Notes: generated by a model not told the origin, from the letters alone. 64,000 nucleotides of DNA from Dokdonella sp. (GCA_023228465.1 JALOBC010000004.1:1-64000), one strand, 5' to 3'; numbered from the stretch's first letter, positions 53,939 to 63,452 are shown. Program-made: numbers and translations.

Positions 53939-54661
53939 ATGTACAAGACAGCAATCGTGGCCTTCCTGTGTGTCTTCGCACTTGGCGCGTGTTCCGAACC
54001 GCGCGCACCCGATGATGCGCAGCTGGCGCAGATCCTGCGCGCCGAGAATGCCAGCCCCGCCGACGCCAGTGCCCCCATCGACCGTCCTGCCGTCGAATGT
54101 CTGCGCGCCTGGTCGGGGGACGCGAAACTGCTCAAGGGGCTCTCGATCCGCTACGCCGGCGAAGACGGCAAGCGCACCTGTCGCAGGCAGCTCGACCAGC
54201 GCCTGGCGGACGCCGCGCGCAACCCGGATCGCTACAGCTTCGATGAGATGACCCGACCGGAAACCGTCGAGCGCGCAGTGGCCCTGTTGCAGGCCAACGA
54301 GGCGCAAGGCGCCGCCGTCGCCCCGGTGCGCGCGGCGCCGCCGATGGCGATGACCAGCTCGCGCAGCAAGGTGAAGGACCTGGCCACGCCCGATCCCGCG
54401 GTGGACCTGGGTGCCGCCGGCGCACGTCTGAAGGAGGCCGAGAACATGTGCCTGGAGGTGCGCGCGCAGGTGGCGGCGAAACCCGAGCTGAAGCGCTTCG
54501 CCGATTATTGTGGCGGAAGCCTCAATCGCCTGCGCCGCACGCTGGAGGCCAGCGCGCGCAATGGCGCCACGCCGGAGCGGCTGGCGAAGCTTGCCGACCC
54601 GGCCGACAACCTGGCCCAGGCCGCGCGTGACCAGCTCGCCGCTGCGTCCGGCAACCCGTAG
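53939..54661 (+). CDS. Putative lipoprotein, unknown
   Basis: The product is 240 aa. A lipoprotein signal (IVAFLCVFALGAC, Cys18) is followed by an Ala/Asp-rich, mostly helical mature region with conserved-looking Cys pairs (VECLRAW, RTCRRQL; later MCLEV, DYCGG). The first half resembles small helical lipoproteins of unknown function. The ribosome site CAGGAGAC is strong. It lies 34 bp after ubiB and 12 bp before arfB and may be read through from ubiB. I do not recognise a family. Confidence 0.7.
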   Translation: MYKTAIVAFLCVFALGACSEPRAPDDAQLAQILRAENASPADASAPIDRPAVECLRAWSGDAKLLKGLSIRYAGEDGKRTCRRQLDQRLADAARNPDRYSFDEMTRPETVERAVALLQANEAQGAAVAPVRAAPPMAMTSSRSKVKDLATPDPAVDLGAAGARLKEAENMCLEVRAQVAAKPELKRFADYCGGSLNRLRRTLEASARNGATPERLAKLADPADNLAQAARDQLAAASGNP

Positions 54662-54673
54662 GCGCCAGGTGCC

Positions 54674-55093
54674 GTGCTGGACATCGATGGCCTGCTGATC
54701 GACGAGGGCGAACTGATCGAGCGTTTCGTGCGCGCCACAGGTCCGGGTGGCCAGAACGTCAACAAGGTGTCGAGCGCGGTCGAGCTGCGCTTCGATGTCG
54801 GCGCCTCGCGCAGCCTGCCCGAAGCGGTGCGCACGCGCCTGCTGGCACGGCGCGACCGGCGCATGACCGCGGATGGCGTGCTGGTCATCCAGGCCAGCCG
54901 CTTTCGCGACCAGGCGCGCAACCGCGAGGATGCACGCCAGCGCCTCGCGGCGCTGGTGCGGGCGGCGCAGGCGGTGCCCAAGGCGCGCGTACCCACGCGC
55001 CCGACGCGGGCGTCCAGGGAGCGCCGCATCGACGCCAAGCGCACGCGCGCCAACCTGAAACGCTCGCGCGGGCGGCCGCTCGACTTCGAATGA
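54674..55093 (+). CDS. arfB: ArfB (YaeJ) ribosome-rescue peptidyl-tRNA hydrolase
   Basis: The product is 139 aa from GTG 54674. It has the release-factor GGQ motif in RFVRATGPGGQNVNKVSSAV and the basic C-terminal tail (ASRERRIDAKRTRANLKRSR) that inserts into the mRNA channel of stalled ribosomes. The length and plan match ArfB rather than RF1/RF2. It releases nascent chains on non-stop ribosomes. It overlaps the next gene by 4 nt (ATGA). Confidence 0.92.
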   Translation: MLDIDGLLIDEGELIERFVRATGPGGQNVNKVSSAVELRFDVGASRSLPEAVRTRLLARRDRRMTADGVLVIQASRFRDQARNREDARQRLAALVRAAQAVPKARVPTRPTRASRERRIDAKRTRANLKRSRGRPLDFE

Positions 55094-55686
55094 ATGCCCT
55101 GCCCCTGCCGCTGCCGGCCGGCGTGCCGCAATTCGCGCAGAACCGGCGCCGGCGGCTGGTCGGCTGGCTGCTCGCGCGGCGTGGCTGGCATATCGAGGGC
55201 GGGCTTCCGGACATCGCCCGATTGGTGCTGGTGGCCGCGCCGCACAGCTCCTGGTGGGATGGCGTGATCGGGCTGGCGTTCAAGGTCGCGCTGGGCGTGG
55301 ATATCGCCTTCATGGGCAAGCGCGAACTGTTTCGCGGCCCGCTTGGCTGGCTGCTGCGCAAGCTCGGCGGCATCCCCGTCACGCGTGGCCAGGCGCAGGG
55401 CGTCGTGGAGCAGATGGCGGCGCGCTTTGCCGATAGTCCACGGCTGTGGCTGGGGCTGGCGCCGGAGGGCACGCGGCGTCCGGTCAAGGCCTGGCGTACC
55501 GGCTTCTGGCATGTGGCGCGCGCCGCCGGCGTGCCGATCCTGCCGGTAGCCTTCGACTATCCGGCGCGCCGCATCGTCATCGGCCAGTCATTCCTGCCGG
55601 CGGCCAGCCCGGCGACCGACCTGGCCCGCCTGCGGGACTTTTATGCGCCCTTCCGCGGCCTGCGCCGGGGCGTCAGCGGCTTGTGA
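55090..55686 (+). CDS. Acyltransferase of the PlsC (LPLAT) superfamily
   Basis: The product is 198 aa. The LPLAT motifs are H-x4-D in APHSSWWDGVIGL, the FMGKRELFRGP block, IPVTRG, and the catalytic-site motif LAPEGTRRPVKAWRTGFWHV. No N-terminal membrane helix of note. It probably acylates a glycerolipid or related acceptor; the compact size and HSSWWD variant fit an LPLAT subgroup often found near arfB and ubi genes. It overlaps arfB upstream and converges with the next gene, sharing 14 nt. Confidence 0.82.
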   Translation: MNALPLPLPAGVPQFAQNRRRRLVGWLLARRGWHIEGGLPDIARLVLVAAPHSSWWDGVIGLAFKVALGVDIAFMGKRELFRGPLGWLLRKLGGIPVTRGQAQGVVEQMAARFADSPRLWLGLAPEGTRRPVKAWRTGFWHVARAAGVPILPVAFDYPARRIVIGQSFLPAASPATDLARLRDFYAPFRGLRRGVSGL

Positions 55687-57139
55687 CGTTGCGCCAGGCC
55701 CGCGTCGCCAGCCAGGCCAGGCTGGCCAGCAACCAGGCCAGTGCGGCGTTGACGACCAGATGCCCCTGCTTGGCGGTATCGGCCAGGCCATCGCCCAGTA
55801 CGGTCACGCCCAGCGTGATGGCCATCGCCGCCACCGTCAGCGCCGCGTGATCGAGCGATCTGCCGCCGCGGCGCATGCCGGGTCGCACCAGCAGCACGAC
55901 GAGGGCAAGGCAGGGCAGTGCGAGCACGCCCAGGCGCAGCCAGGGCCAGGCATGCAGGGGGCGCCCGAGGCTCGGCACCGTGCTCGGGATCGAGGCGAAG
56001 TCGCCGCCTTCCACTTCGCCGAGGTTCCTTGCAATCCACGGGTCGAGCGCCTCGACCCCGGCGACTGCCAGCCGGCCGGCGAGTGCCGGATGGCGCAACA
56101 GGATTGCCAGTTCGGTGCCGCGGGTGAAGTTGGCCAGACCCGGGCAGACCTTCTCGGGCAGGTCGGGAAACTCCCAGGCGTGTTCGCCGCGGAAGCGCAG
56201 GCATTCGGCTTCGATGCCAAGATCGCTCAACAGCTTCGCCGGATCGTCCGCGAAGGGCAGCAAGGCGGTGAACACGACGTCGGCGCGGTTGTACTGGTCG
56301 ATGGCATTCATCATCGGGTCGCTGCGCTGCAGTTGCGCCAGTTGCACGCCCAGCCCGGCCAGCGCGCCGCATGCCAGTGCGAGTGCGCGCCAGCGGGGCT
56401 GGCCCGGGCGGGCCCAATCCAGCACGGCGAGGACGCAAGCCAGCCCAAGTGGCAGGACCAGGTGCTGGATCTTTGCCATGGCGAGGGCGAAGGCGGCCAG
56501 GGCGAGCAGGCCGAAGCGGCGCCGGTTGCAGGGCGCGCCATGCCACAGCAGGGCAAGGCCGAACAGTCCATAGGCGGCCAGGAGCGCCGTCCACTCGGCG
56601 TAGAAGGTGTTGAGATAGAGCGTGTTGCCCGGATCGGCAAACAGCAGCGGCACCAGGACAGCGTTGCCGATCGCCGCCGCCTCGTTGCCGCGTTGCAGCC
56701 AGGCGCGCGACAGTGCGATCGACAGCGCCAGCAGCGCCAGCCAGCGCAAGGCCCCGACCCAGCGCACCTGGTGCACCTCGCCGCCGGTCAGGGCTGCATC
56801 GATCCGCCATGCCAGGGTGGTGGCGCCGGTGAACAGCAGTTCGCTCGACCAGTAGCACATCGGATCCTCGCTAGCGATGAAGCGATAGCGCGCAAAGGGC
56901 GCCTGCGGGCTGTTCCGCTGCGGCGGGATGGCGGCCGGACGGTCGGGGTAGAAGTGGAAACAGCTGGTATAGCGGGTCTGGTCGTAGCTGTTGGCGTAGG
57001 CGTAGAGCGGATCGTGCGCCCACAGGGCAAAGGCACGCAGGCTGCCGGCAAGCCACAGCAACAGCAGCACCGCCAGCACGCCGGAGCCTGGTCCGGAGCG
57101 GGTGGGCGAGCCTGGCAAGCGGGCGGGCGAAGTGGCCAC
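55673..57139 (-). CDS. Polytopic membrane protein, unknown
   Basis: From GTG 57139 the product is 488 aa with about ten membrane segments. A large loop early in the chain contains YANSYDQTRYTSCFHFYPDR and FIASEDPMCYWSSELL; a second loop lies near ASIPSTVPSLGRPLH. The layout is that of membrane glycosyltransferases or O-antigen-type polymerases, but I see no defining motif, so no function is assigned. It is a single gene, divergent from the Ser/Thr kinase gene with about 174 bp between. A TTG at 57184 would add 15 residues and is less likely. Confidence 0.65.
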   Translation of the reverse strand: MATSPARLPGSPTRSGPGSGVLAVLLLLWLAGSLRAFALWAHDPLYAYANSYDQTRYTSCFHFYPDRPAAIPPQRNSPQAPFARYRFIASEDPMCYWSSELLFTGATTLAWRIDAALTGGEVHQVRWVGALRWLALLALSIALSRAWLQRGNEAAAIGNAVLVPLLFADPGNTLYLNTFYAEWTALLAAYGLFGLALLWHGAPCNRRRFGLLALAAFALAMAKIQHLVLPLGLACVLAVLDWARPGQPRWRALALACGALAGLGVQLAQLQRSDPMMNAIDQYNRADVVFTALLPFADDPAKLLSDLGIEAECLRFRGEHAWEFPDLPEKVCPGLANFTRGTELAILLRHPALAGRLAVAGVEALDPWIARNLGEVEGGDFASIPSTVPSLGRPLHAWPWLRLGVLALPCLALVVLLVRPGMRRGGRSLDHAALTVAAMAITLGVTVLGDGLADTAKQGHLVVNAALAWLLASLAWLATRAWRNVTSR

Positions 57140-57313
57140 GCGCCAGTGTAGGCAGCGCCGCGGCGCGCGGGCAATGTTGCGCAAGTGTGCACTGCGTCAC
57201 AGATGCACCGAGAAACCGGCACGCCGGCGCCTGCGATGGCGTTCCCTTCCGGGGTCACCGCGCGATGCTAGGATGCCTGCCACAGCCGGTCATCCGGATC
57301 AAGAGGAATCGTC

Positions 57314-59287
57314 ATGAGAACGCGCTTGGGTCATTACGACATCGTGTCGGAGCTCGGCCGCGGAGGCATGGGCGTCGTGTACAAGGGCTTCGAAGGGACC
57401 CTGCATCGCTACGTGGCGATCAAGGTGCTGGCAGACTCGCTCGCGCACGACGAGGCCATCCGCGAACGCTTCCTGCGCGAGGCGCGCAGCATGGCGGCGC
57501 TGAACGATCCACACATCATCCAGATCTACTTCATCGGCGAGGACGAGGGGCAGCCCTTCTTCGTCATGGAATTCGTCGAGGGCGAGTCGCTGGGCTCGAT
57601 GCTCAAGCGCGACCATCGCCTCACCGTCGAGCAGGCCGCCAAGATCATCCACCAGACCGCCATGGGCCTGGCCACCGCGCACGACCGCGGGGTCGTGCAC
57701 CGTGACATCAAGCCCGGCAACCTGATGATTTCCAGTCGCGGCGTGGTGAAGATCGCCGATTTCGGCATCGCCCTGTCCAACCAGGACATCAGCAAGAAGC
57801 TGACCTCCACCGGCGAGTTCGTCGGCACGCCCGGCTACCTCTCGCCCGAGGTCTGCCTCGGCAAGCCGGTCGACCAGCGCTCGGACATCTTCTCGCTGGG
57901 CATCGTGTTGTTCGAGATGCTGACCGGCAAGATGCCCTTCAGTGACGAATCGCCGCTCGGCCTGATGCTGGAAGTGGTGCGCGCGGAAATCCCCGACGTG
58001 CGCGAGTTGAATGCCGACGTGGATCCGCAGATCGCGCATATCCTTTCGCGCATGATCGCCAAGGATCCGGCGCAGCGTTACCCGAGCTGTCACGAACTGG
58101 TGGCCGATCTTGCCTCGCACCCGCTGATCGTCAAGGGCGGGCCGATCACGGTGCAGACCCGGCTCTCGCCCGCGGCCGCGACCCTGGTCGGACAGAAGAC
58201 GCCGGTGTCGGGGCGGGTCGAACTGCCTTCGACCCCGCCGCCGCCGTCCAGCGGCGACGGGGCGGCCACGCGCATCACCCCGGTGTCGCAATCGGCGGCA
58301 CCGGCCATCGCGCCGGCCGACGCGGCGACCACGCCCGCGGCGCATCGCCAGGTGCTCGGGGGCGCGACGGGAACGTCACGCAATCCGGTCCTGGCGTGGG
58401 CGGTGGCGGCCATTCTGGTGCTCGCCATCGTCGGCACGGCCTGGAGCTATCGCGCGGACATTCCCGGCCTCAAGGCCTGGTTCGGCGCACCGGCGCCGGC
58501 CATCGCCAACCAGCCCGCCGCCGAGGCGCATGGAGTGGCGGCGAGTACGCCGGCGCCGGTCGCGCCCGCGACCAGCCATGACGCTGCAATCGCCCAGGCC
58601 GGTACCAGCCCGCCGGTGGCTGCGCCAGCCGACCCGAGCGCGCCGCCCGTCGCGCCATCCGAGGGTGATGCCGCAGACGGCGTGGCGCTGACCACCGGTG
58701 CGGGCGACGGCCCGGCCGCACGCGCCGCGCCGGCCGATCTCGAGGCCCTGCGCGAACTGCCGGCAGCCCAGGCAGCGGCGGCGGCCGCCACCGAGCCCGC
58801 GCAGGTCGCCAAGGCGACGCCGGCGCCCAAACCTGCGGCCAAGCCACGCCCGCACGTGCCAACCGTGGCCGTGGTGGCGGCCGGTGACGCCGTGCTCGCC
58901 TCGCCGGCGGGCGAACTGGTCATGCAGCGCCTGCGCGCCCGCGGCTTCCGTGTCATCGAAGGCGGCCAGGTCGATGCCGATCACCCCAACCTGCTTGGCC
59001 TGCTCGGCCTGGCCGGCAAGGCCGACGCCGTGGTGGCCATCATCGCGCGCCCGGTCGGCAGCCAGGAGATGCAGTTCTACGGCCAGTACGCGACGTTGTA
59101 CACGGCCCAGGTCGGCATCAAGATCTATCGCGTGGCGGATCGCTCGGTGGTCTACAGCAGCGGGGTCCAGCAGGTGAACTTCACCACGCTCAACGCGACG
59201 GACCAGGCGCGCGATGCCATCCTGCCGATGCTCGAACGGGCGGATGGCGAGCTCGACGAGTTCCGCCCGCAAGGCAAGCGCGGCTGA
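57314..59287 (+). CDS. Ser/Thr protein kinase with membrane segment and periplasmic C-terminal domain
   Basis: The product is 657 aa. A complete Hanks-type kinase domain is present: GRGGMG (15-20), the Lys37 in VAIKV, HRDIKPGN (129-136), DFGIA (149-153) and GTPGYLSPE. A Pro/Ala linker leads to one transmembrane helix (about 359-378), then about 130 residues of Ala/Pro-rich linker and a final domain (about 515-657) beginning TVAVVAAGDAVLASPAGELV. The last domain resembles CsgG/LpoB-like secretory folds rather than PASTA repeats. It probably couples an outside signal to cytoplasmic phosphorylation. No phosphatase gene is adjacent. Confidence 0.88.
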   Translation: MRTRLGHYDIVSELGRGGMGVVYKGFEGTLHRYVAIKVLADSLAHDEAIRERFLREARSMAALNDPHIIQIYFIGEDEGQPFFVMEFVEGESLGSMLKRDHRLTVEQAAKIIHQTAMGLATAHDRGVVHRDIKPGNLMISSRGVVKIADFGIALSNQDISKKLTSTGEFVGTPGYLSPEVCLGKPVDQRSDIFSLGIVLFEMLTGKMPFSDESPLGLMLEVVRAEIPDVRELNADVDPQIAHILSRMIAKDPAQRYPSCHELVADLASHPLIVKGGPITVQTRLSPAAATLVGQKTPVSGRVELPSTPPPPSSGDGAATRITPVSQSAAPAIAPADAATTPAAHRQVLGGATGTSRNPVLAWAVAAILVLAIVGTAWSYRADIPGLKAWFGAPAPAIANQPAAEAHGVAASTPAPVAPATSHDAAIAQAGTSPPVAAPADPSAPPVAPSEGDAADGVALTTGAGDGPAARAAPADLEALRELPAAQAAAAAATEPAQVAKATPAPKPAAKPRPHVPTVAVVAAGDAVLASPAGELVMQRLRARGFRVIEGGQVDADHPNLLGLLGLAGKADAVVAIIARPVGSQEMQFYGQYATLYTAQVGIKIYRVADRSVVYSSGVQQVNFTTLNATDQARDAILPMLERADGELDEFRPQGKRG

Positions 59288-59302
59288 GCCGCGCCGGCCC
59301 GC

Positions 59303-61519
59303 TCACAGCGCCGCCAGTCTGGCGTAGGCCAGCACCAGGCGCTTGCGGCCGGCGTCGGCGAAGTTGACCTCGATGAGGGTGTGGGCGCCGGCGCCTTCGT
59401 AACCGAGCACCACGCCTTCGCCGAAGCTGGCATGACCGACCCGCTGGCCGAGCTTGAAGGGCCAGGCTGCGGCGTCCTCGGCGCGCACCTCGCGCCAGGC
59501 CGGCGGGTGGGCGACCTGCACCTTCGGGCGCACCTCACGCATGAGCTCGGCCGGCACCTCGGCGAGGAAGCGCGAAGGGCGGGCGTAGGATTCCACGCCG
59601 TGCAGGCGGCGTGATTCGGCATGCGTGAGCACCAGGCGTTCGCGCGCGCGGGTGATGCCCACATAGGCCAGGCGGCGTTCTTCCTCCAGCCGTCCGGGTT
59701 CCTCGGTGGACTTCTGGCTCGGAAACAGGCCGTCCTCCAGGCCGACCAGGAACACCCAGCGAAACTCCAGGCCCTTGGCCGAATGCAGGGTCATCAGTTG
59801 CACGCAGTCCTGCCAGGCTTCGCCCTGGCCCTCGCCGGCCTCGAGTGCCGCGTGGGCGAGGAAGGCCGCCAGTTCCGACAGGCCGGCTTCGAGGTCCTCG
59901 GGCGTGCGCTCGAAGCGGCTGGCCACGTTGACCAGTTCGTCGAGGTTCTCGGTGCGCGCCTCGGCATTGCCGCGGCTGTCCTTTTCGTAGAAGTCGCGCA
60001 GGCCGGAGCGCGCCAGCGCGTGCTCGACCTGCTCGGCCAGCGCCAGCGGCTGGTCGCCGGGCTGCCCATCGGCCGCGGCCGGAGCCAGGCAGTCGCGCGC
60101 CAGGCCTTCGATCAGTTCGATGAAGGCGCGCAGGGCGTTGCGCGCGCGCGTACCCAACTGGCCGGCAGCCAGTTCACCCAGCACCGCTTCCCACATGGAC
60201 ACCTGTTCGCGCCGGGCACGCTGGCGCAGGGCGTCCAGGCTGCGCTCGCCGATGCCGCGTGGCGGCGTGTTCACCGCCCGCTCGAAGGCGGCATCGTCAT
60301 GGCGGTTGGCGGTCAGGCGCAGGTACGCCAGCGCATCCTTGATCTCGGCGCGGTCGAAATAGCGCAGGCCGCCATGGATGCGGTAGGGCACCTCGTACTG
60401 GATGAGCTGCTCTTCGAAGGTACGCGACTGCGCGTTGGAGCGGTACAGGATGGCCAGTTCCGACGCAGGCACACCCTCGCCCAGCTGCGTGCGGATGCGT
60501 TCGACCACGTAACGCGCTTCATCCTGCTCGTTGTAGGCGGCGTACAGGTCGATCGGCGCGCCCGGCGCACCCGCGGTCCACAGCTGCTTGCCGAGGCGGT
60601 CCGGATTGCGCGCGATGACCGCATTGGCAGCGGCGAGGATGGTGCCGGTGGAGCGATAGTTCTGCTCGAGGCGAATGGTGCTCGCACCCGGAAAATCGCG
60701 CAGGAACTGCTGCACGTTCTCCACCCGGGCGCCGCGCCAGCCGTAGATCGCCTGGTCGTCGTCGCCGACCACGAATACCTGGCCGGTACTGCCGGCGAGC
60801 ACGCGGATCCAGGCGTACTGCAACGCATTGGTGTCCTGGAATTCGTCGATCAGCAGATGCCGGTAGCGTTCACGGTAATGCGCGAGCAGGGTGGGGTCGT
60901 TCAGCCACAGCTCGTGCGCGCGCAGGAGCAATTCCGCAAAATCGACCAGGCCGGCGCGCTGGCAGGCCTCCTCGTAGGCGCGGTAGATGTCCACCATCAC
61001 CTTTTGCGCCGAGTGCCCGGCTCCGACCGGCAGCCTGGCTTCCACCGCAGCGGGCCGTCGGCCCTCGTCCTTGGCGCTGTTGATGAACCAGGTCGCCTGG
61101 CGCGGCGGGAAGCGCGCTTCATCCAGGCCCAGGCCCTGGATGGTGCGCTTGACCAGGCGCAGTTGATCGTCGGCATCGAGGATCTGGAAGGTCTCGGGCA
61201 GCCTGGCTTCGCGCCAGTGGCGGCGCAGCAGGCGGTGGGCGATGCCGTGGAAGGTGCCGATGGTGAGCCCGCGCGTGCCTTGCGCGATGAGCTGTTCGGC
61301 GCGCCCGCGCATTTCGCCGGCGGCCTTGTTGGTGAAGGTCACCGCCAGCACCGACCAGGGCGAGACGCGCTCGGCGGCGAGCAGCCAGCCGATGCGGTGG
61401 GTCAGCACGCGGGTCTTGCCGGAACCGGCGCCGGCCAGCACCAGATAGTGCCCGGGCGCCGCCGTCACGGCCTCGCGTTGCGCCGCATTGAGGCCGTCGA
61501 GCAGATGGGAAACGTCCAT
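59303..61519 (-). CDS. uvrD: UvrD/Rep-type DNA helicase (helicase II)
   Basis: The product is 738 aa. It has the superfamily 1A motifs: Walker A AGAGSGKTRVLTHRI (from residue 30), LLIDEFQDTNALQYAWIRVL, GDDDQAIYGWRGA and LEQNYRST. Later motifs are also present (LMTLHSAKGLEF, EEERRLAYVGITRARERLVL). The C-terminus carries the UvrD-type tail with GQRVGHASFGEGVVLGYEG. This unwinds DNA in nucleotide-excision and mismatch repair. ATG 61519 is chosen over upstream in-frame ones, which give an Arg-rich stretch without motifs. It converges on the kinase gene with 15 bp between. Confidence 0.93.
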   Translation of the reverse strand: MDVSHLLDGLNAAQREAVTAAPGHYLVLAGAGSGKTRVLTHRIGWLLAAERVSPWSVLAVTFTNKAAGEMRGRAEQLIAQGTRGLTIGTFHGIAHRLLRRHWREARLPETFQILDADDQLRLVKRTIQGLGLDEARFPPRQATWFINSAKDEGRRPAAVEARLPVGAGHSAQKVMVDIYRAYEEACQRAGLVDFAELLLRAHELWLNDPTLLAHYRERYRHLLIDEFQDTNALQYAWIRVLAGSTGQVFVVGDDDQAIYGWRGARVENVQQFLRDFPGASTIRLEQNYRSTGTILAAANAVIARNPDRLGKQLWTAGAPGAPIDLYAAYNEQDEARYVVERIRTQLGEGVPASELAILYRSNAQSRTFEEQLIQYEVPYRIHGGLRYFDRAEIKDALAYLRLTANRHDDAAFERAVNTPPRGIGERSLDALRQRARREQVSMWEAVLGELAAGQLGTRARNALRAFIELIEGLARDCLAPAAADGQPGDQPLALAEQVEHALARSGLRDFYEKDSRGNAEARTENLDELVNVASRFERTPEDLEAGLSELAAFLAHAALEAGEGQGEAWQDCVQLMTLHSAKGLEFRWVFLVGLEDGLFPSQKSTEEPGRLEEERRLAYVGITRARERLVLTHAESRRLHGVESYARPSRFLAEVPAELMREVRPKVQVAHPPAWREVRAEDAAAWPFKLGQRVGHASFGEGVVLGYEGAGAHTLIEVNFADAGRKRLVLAYARLAAL

Positions 61520-61664
61520 CGCGCCATTGTAGGTCGCGGCCACGCCCGCGACGAACGTCTGCGCCGCAGCGCGATACCGGGCCGGCCGGGATGGCATGCT
61601 TGCGGCCTGGTGCGCGACCCGCTGCGTGCTGCCGTCGAGGCGTCGCGAACGCCGCGGGCAGCGG

Positions 61665-62744
61665 CTAGCTTCGCAGCGGGCGACGGCCCAGCAACACGAT
61701 CTCCTCGCCGCACGGCCGGCCCAGCGCGACCAGGCTTCGTTCCAGCAGGCCGAGCAGGCGCCAGCGCAGGTCGGCGAGACGTCGGCGACGCGGATCCAGG
61801 TGCGCCTGGCCGCGACGTCGCGCGGCCCGGATCTGCGCGCTGATGCGTAGCATGCGCGCGGCCCCGGCGGCGCGGCTGTGTACCTGTTCGACCTCGAAAC
61901 CCGCCGCGCGCACCGCCTGGGCAAGCGCACTCGGCGAGTAGAGCTGCAGGTGCCTGGGCGGCTCCAGCCCGCGCCAGTCGGCGCCGAACCAGCGGTGGCC
62001 GAGCGCATCGACATTGGGGGTGACCAGCAGCAGTCGGCCCCCGGGTCGCAGGATCCGCCGGCATTCCGCGAGTTGCCAGGCCGGTTCGGGCAGGTGCTCG
62101 ATCACGTGCAGCATGCTCAGGCCATCGAAGCTGTCCGCCTCGAAGCGCACCGTGGTGAGGTCGCCGGCATGCACTTCCAGGCCCTGCTGGCGCGCCGCGG
62201 CCAGTGCGGCTGCATCGGGCTCCAGGCCAAGCGCGTCCCAGCCAAGCGTGCGCATCGCACGCAGCTGGCCGCCACTGCCGCAGCCGATATCGAGCAGCCG
62301 GCCACCCGGAACGAAGGGCAGGTAGAGCCTTGCGGACAGCGCCCGGTCACGCCGCCGCGGCTGCAGCAGCATGGCCGCCCCGGCGAGCCGCGCGAGCCCA
62401 TCCTCGGGCATCGGGTAGCCGAGCTTCCATGCCGCCCAGACTTGTTGGCCAAGCGTGCCCGGCAGCCGTGGGGGTTGGTTCTCGTCATGCGTGTAGTACG
62501 CCTGGTAGGCCATCCACAGGTCATCGGGATGGGGCGCCGGATCCAGCCACGCGGTGGCGCATCCACGCTCGGTGCAGCGGCGCATGCACCAGTTGCCCGG
62601 CGTGCCGAACAGGCGATCGGCAAGTTCCGGATGCAGTGTGCATCCCGCGCTGCCACACGCGGGACAGCCCGCCTGCCGGACGGTGCGCAGCGGCCAGGCA
62701 GGGGCAGCCGGCCGCTCGGGCACCGTTTGTTGAGGGCGGTTCAT
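61665..62744 (-). CDS. SAM-dependent methyltransferase with Cys-rich N-terminus
   Basis: The product is 359 aa. The N-terminus has a zinc-like pattern, CPACGSAGC with CMRRCTERGC. A class I methyltransferase domain follows: LLDIGCGSGGQLRAMRTLG (motif I), ALGLEPDAAALAAARQQG, FDGLSMLHVIEHLPEPAWQL and LRPGGRLLLVTPN. A final region contains PPRHLQLYSPSAL. This plan is common among methyltransferases of sugar or surface-glycan clusters, so glycan or nucleotide-sugar methylation is possible, but the substrate is unknown. It lies between uvrD (145 bp) and a divergent EcsC-like gene (72 bp). Confidence 0.8.
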   Translation of the reverse strand: MNRPQQTVPERPAAPAWPLRTVRQAGCPACGSAGCTLHPELADRLFGTPGNWCMRRCTERGCATAWLDPAPHPDDLWMAYQAYYTHDENQPPRLPGTLGQQVWAAWKLGYPMPEDGLARLAGAAMLLQPRRRDRALSARLYLPFVPGGRLLDIGCGSGGQLRAMRTLGWDALGLEPDAAALAAARQQGLEVHAGDLTTVRFEADSFDGLSMLHVIEHLPEPAWQLAECRRILRPGGRLLLVTPNVDALGHRWFGADWRGLEPPRHLQLYSPSALAQAVRAAGFEVEQVHSRAAGAARMLRISAQIRAARRRGQAHLDPRRRRLADLRWRLLGLLERSLVALGRPCGEEIVLLGRRPLRS

Positions 62745-62816
62745 GCGCGCAACGTACCATCGGTGCCCATGGATTGCCGAGCCACCCACGGCGTCGATAT
62801 GCACACGGAGTAGACG

Positions 62817-63449
62817 ATGGCCAAAGAACTGCCTTCCCGCCGCATCGCGCCGGCGCCCGCCCGCCCGCAACGCCTGGCGCGCGCCGTTCTCGACGTCGCC
62901 GGGCGCATTCCGCCGACCGTGGAGGAAGCCAGCGCCACGCCCGAGCGTCGCGCACTGGCGATCGCACGTGCGGCTGCCAGTCGGGCTGCCCTGGCGGCTG
63001 GTGCGCTGTCCCTGCCGCCGGGCCCGCTCGGCTGGTTCACGGTGCTTCCCGAGCTCACCACCATCTGGCAGATCCAGCGGCGCATGGTGGCCGACATCGC
63101 CGGCGCCTTCGGTACCAGCGCGCAACTCACCCGCTCGCAGATGCTGTATTGCCTGTTTCGCCATGCCGCCGCGCAGGCCGTGCGCGACCTGGGCGTGCAC
63201 GTGGGTGCCCGGTTCCTGATCCAGGAGGCGCCGCTGCGCGTGGTGGAGCGGGTCGCCGCGCGCATCGGCGTGGATCTCTCGCGGCGCACGGCTGCCCGCA
63301 GCCTGGCGCGCTGGCTGCCCGCGGTCGGCACGCTCGGCATTGGCGCGTACGCCTACTACGACACGCGCGGCGTGGCACGCACCGCGATGATCCTGTTTGC
63401 CGCCGCGGCGGCGGCGCAGGCCGAGGCGGCCGAGGTGCCAGCCGGCTGA
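62817..63449 (+). CDS. EcsC-like membrane-associated protein
   Basis: The product is 210 aa. It resembles the EcsC family: PGPLGWFTVLPELTTIWQIQ in the middle and SLARWLPAVGTLGIGAYAYY near the C-terminus, with hydrophobic stretches but no clear multi-spanning layout. EcsC-like proteins are poorly characterised and are often found with lipid or protease functions. The ribosome site GGAG precedes ATG 62817 by 7 nt. It converges with the LpxL-type gene with only 3 bp between the stops. Confidence 0.75.
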   Translation: MAKELPSRRIAPAPARPQRLARAVLDVAGRIPPTVEEASATPERRALAIARAAASRAALAAGALSLPPGPLGWFTVLPELTTIWQIQRRMVADIAGAFGTSAQLTRSQMLYCLFRHAAAQAVRDLGVHVGARFLIQEAPLRVVERVAARIGVDLSRRTAARSLARWLPAVGTLGIGAYAYYDTRGVARTAMILFAAAAAAQAEAAEVPAG

Positions 63450-63452
63450 AGG

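Noticed and set aside
57299-58345. Minus-strand frame opposite the kinase N-terminus
   Set aside because: Antisense shadow of the kinase domain.
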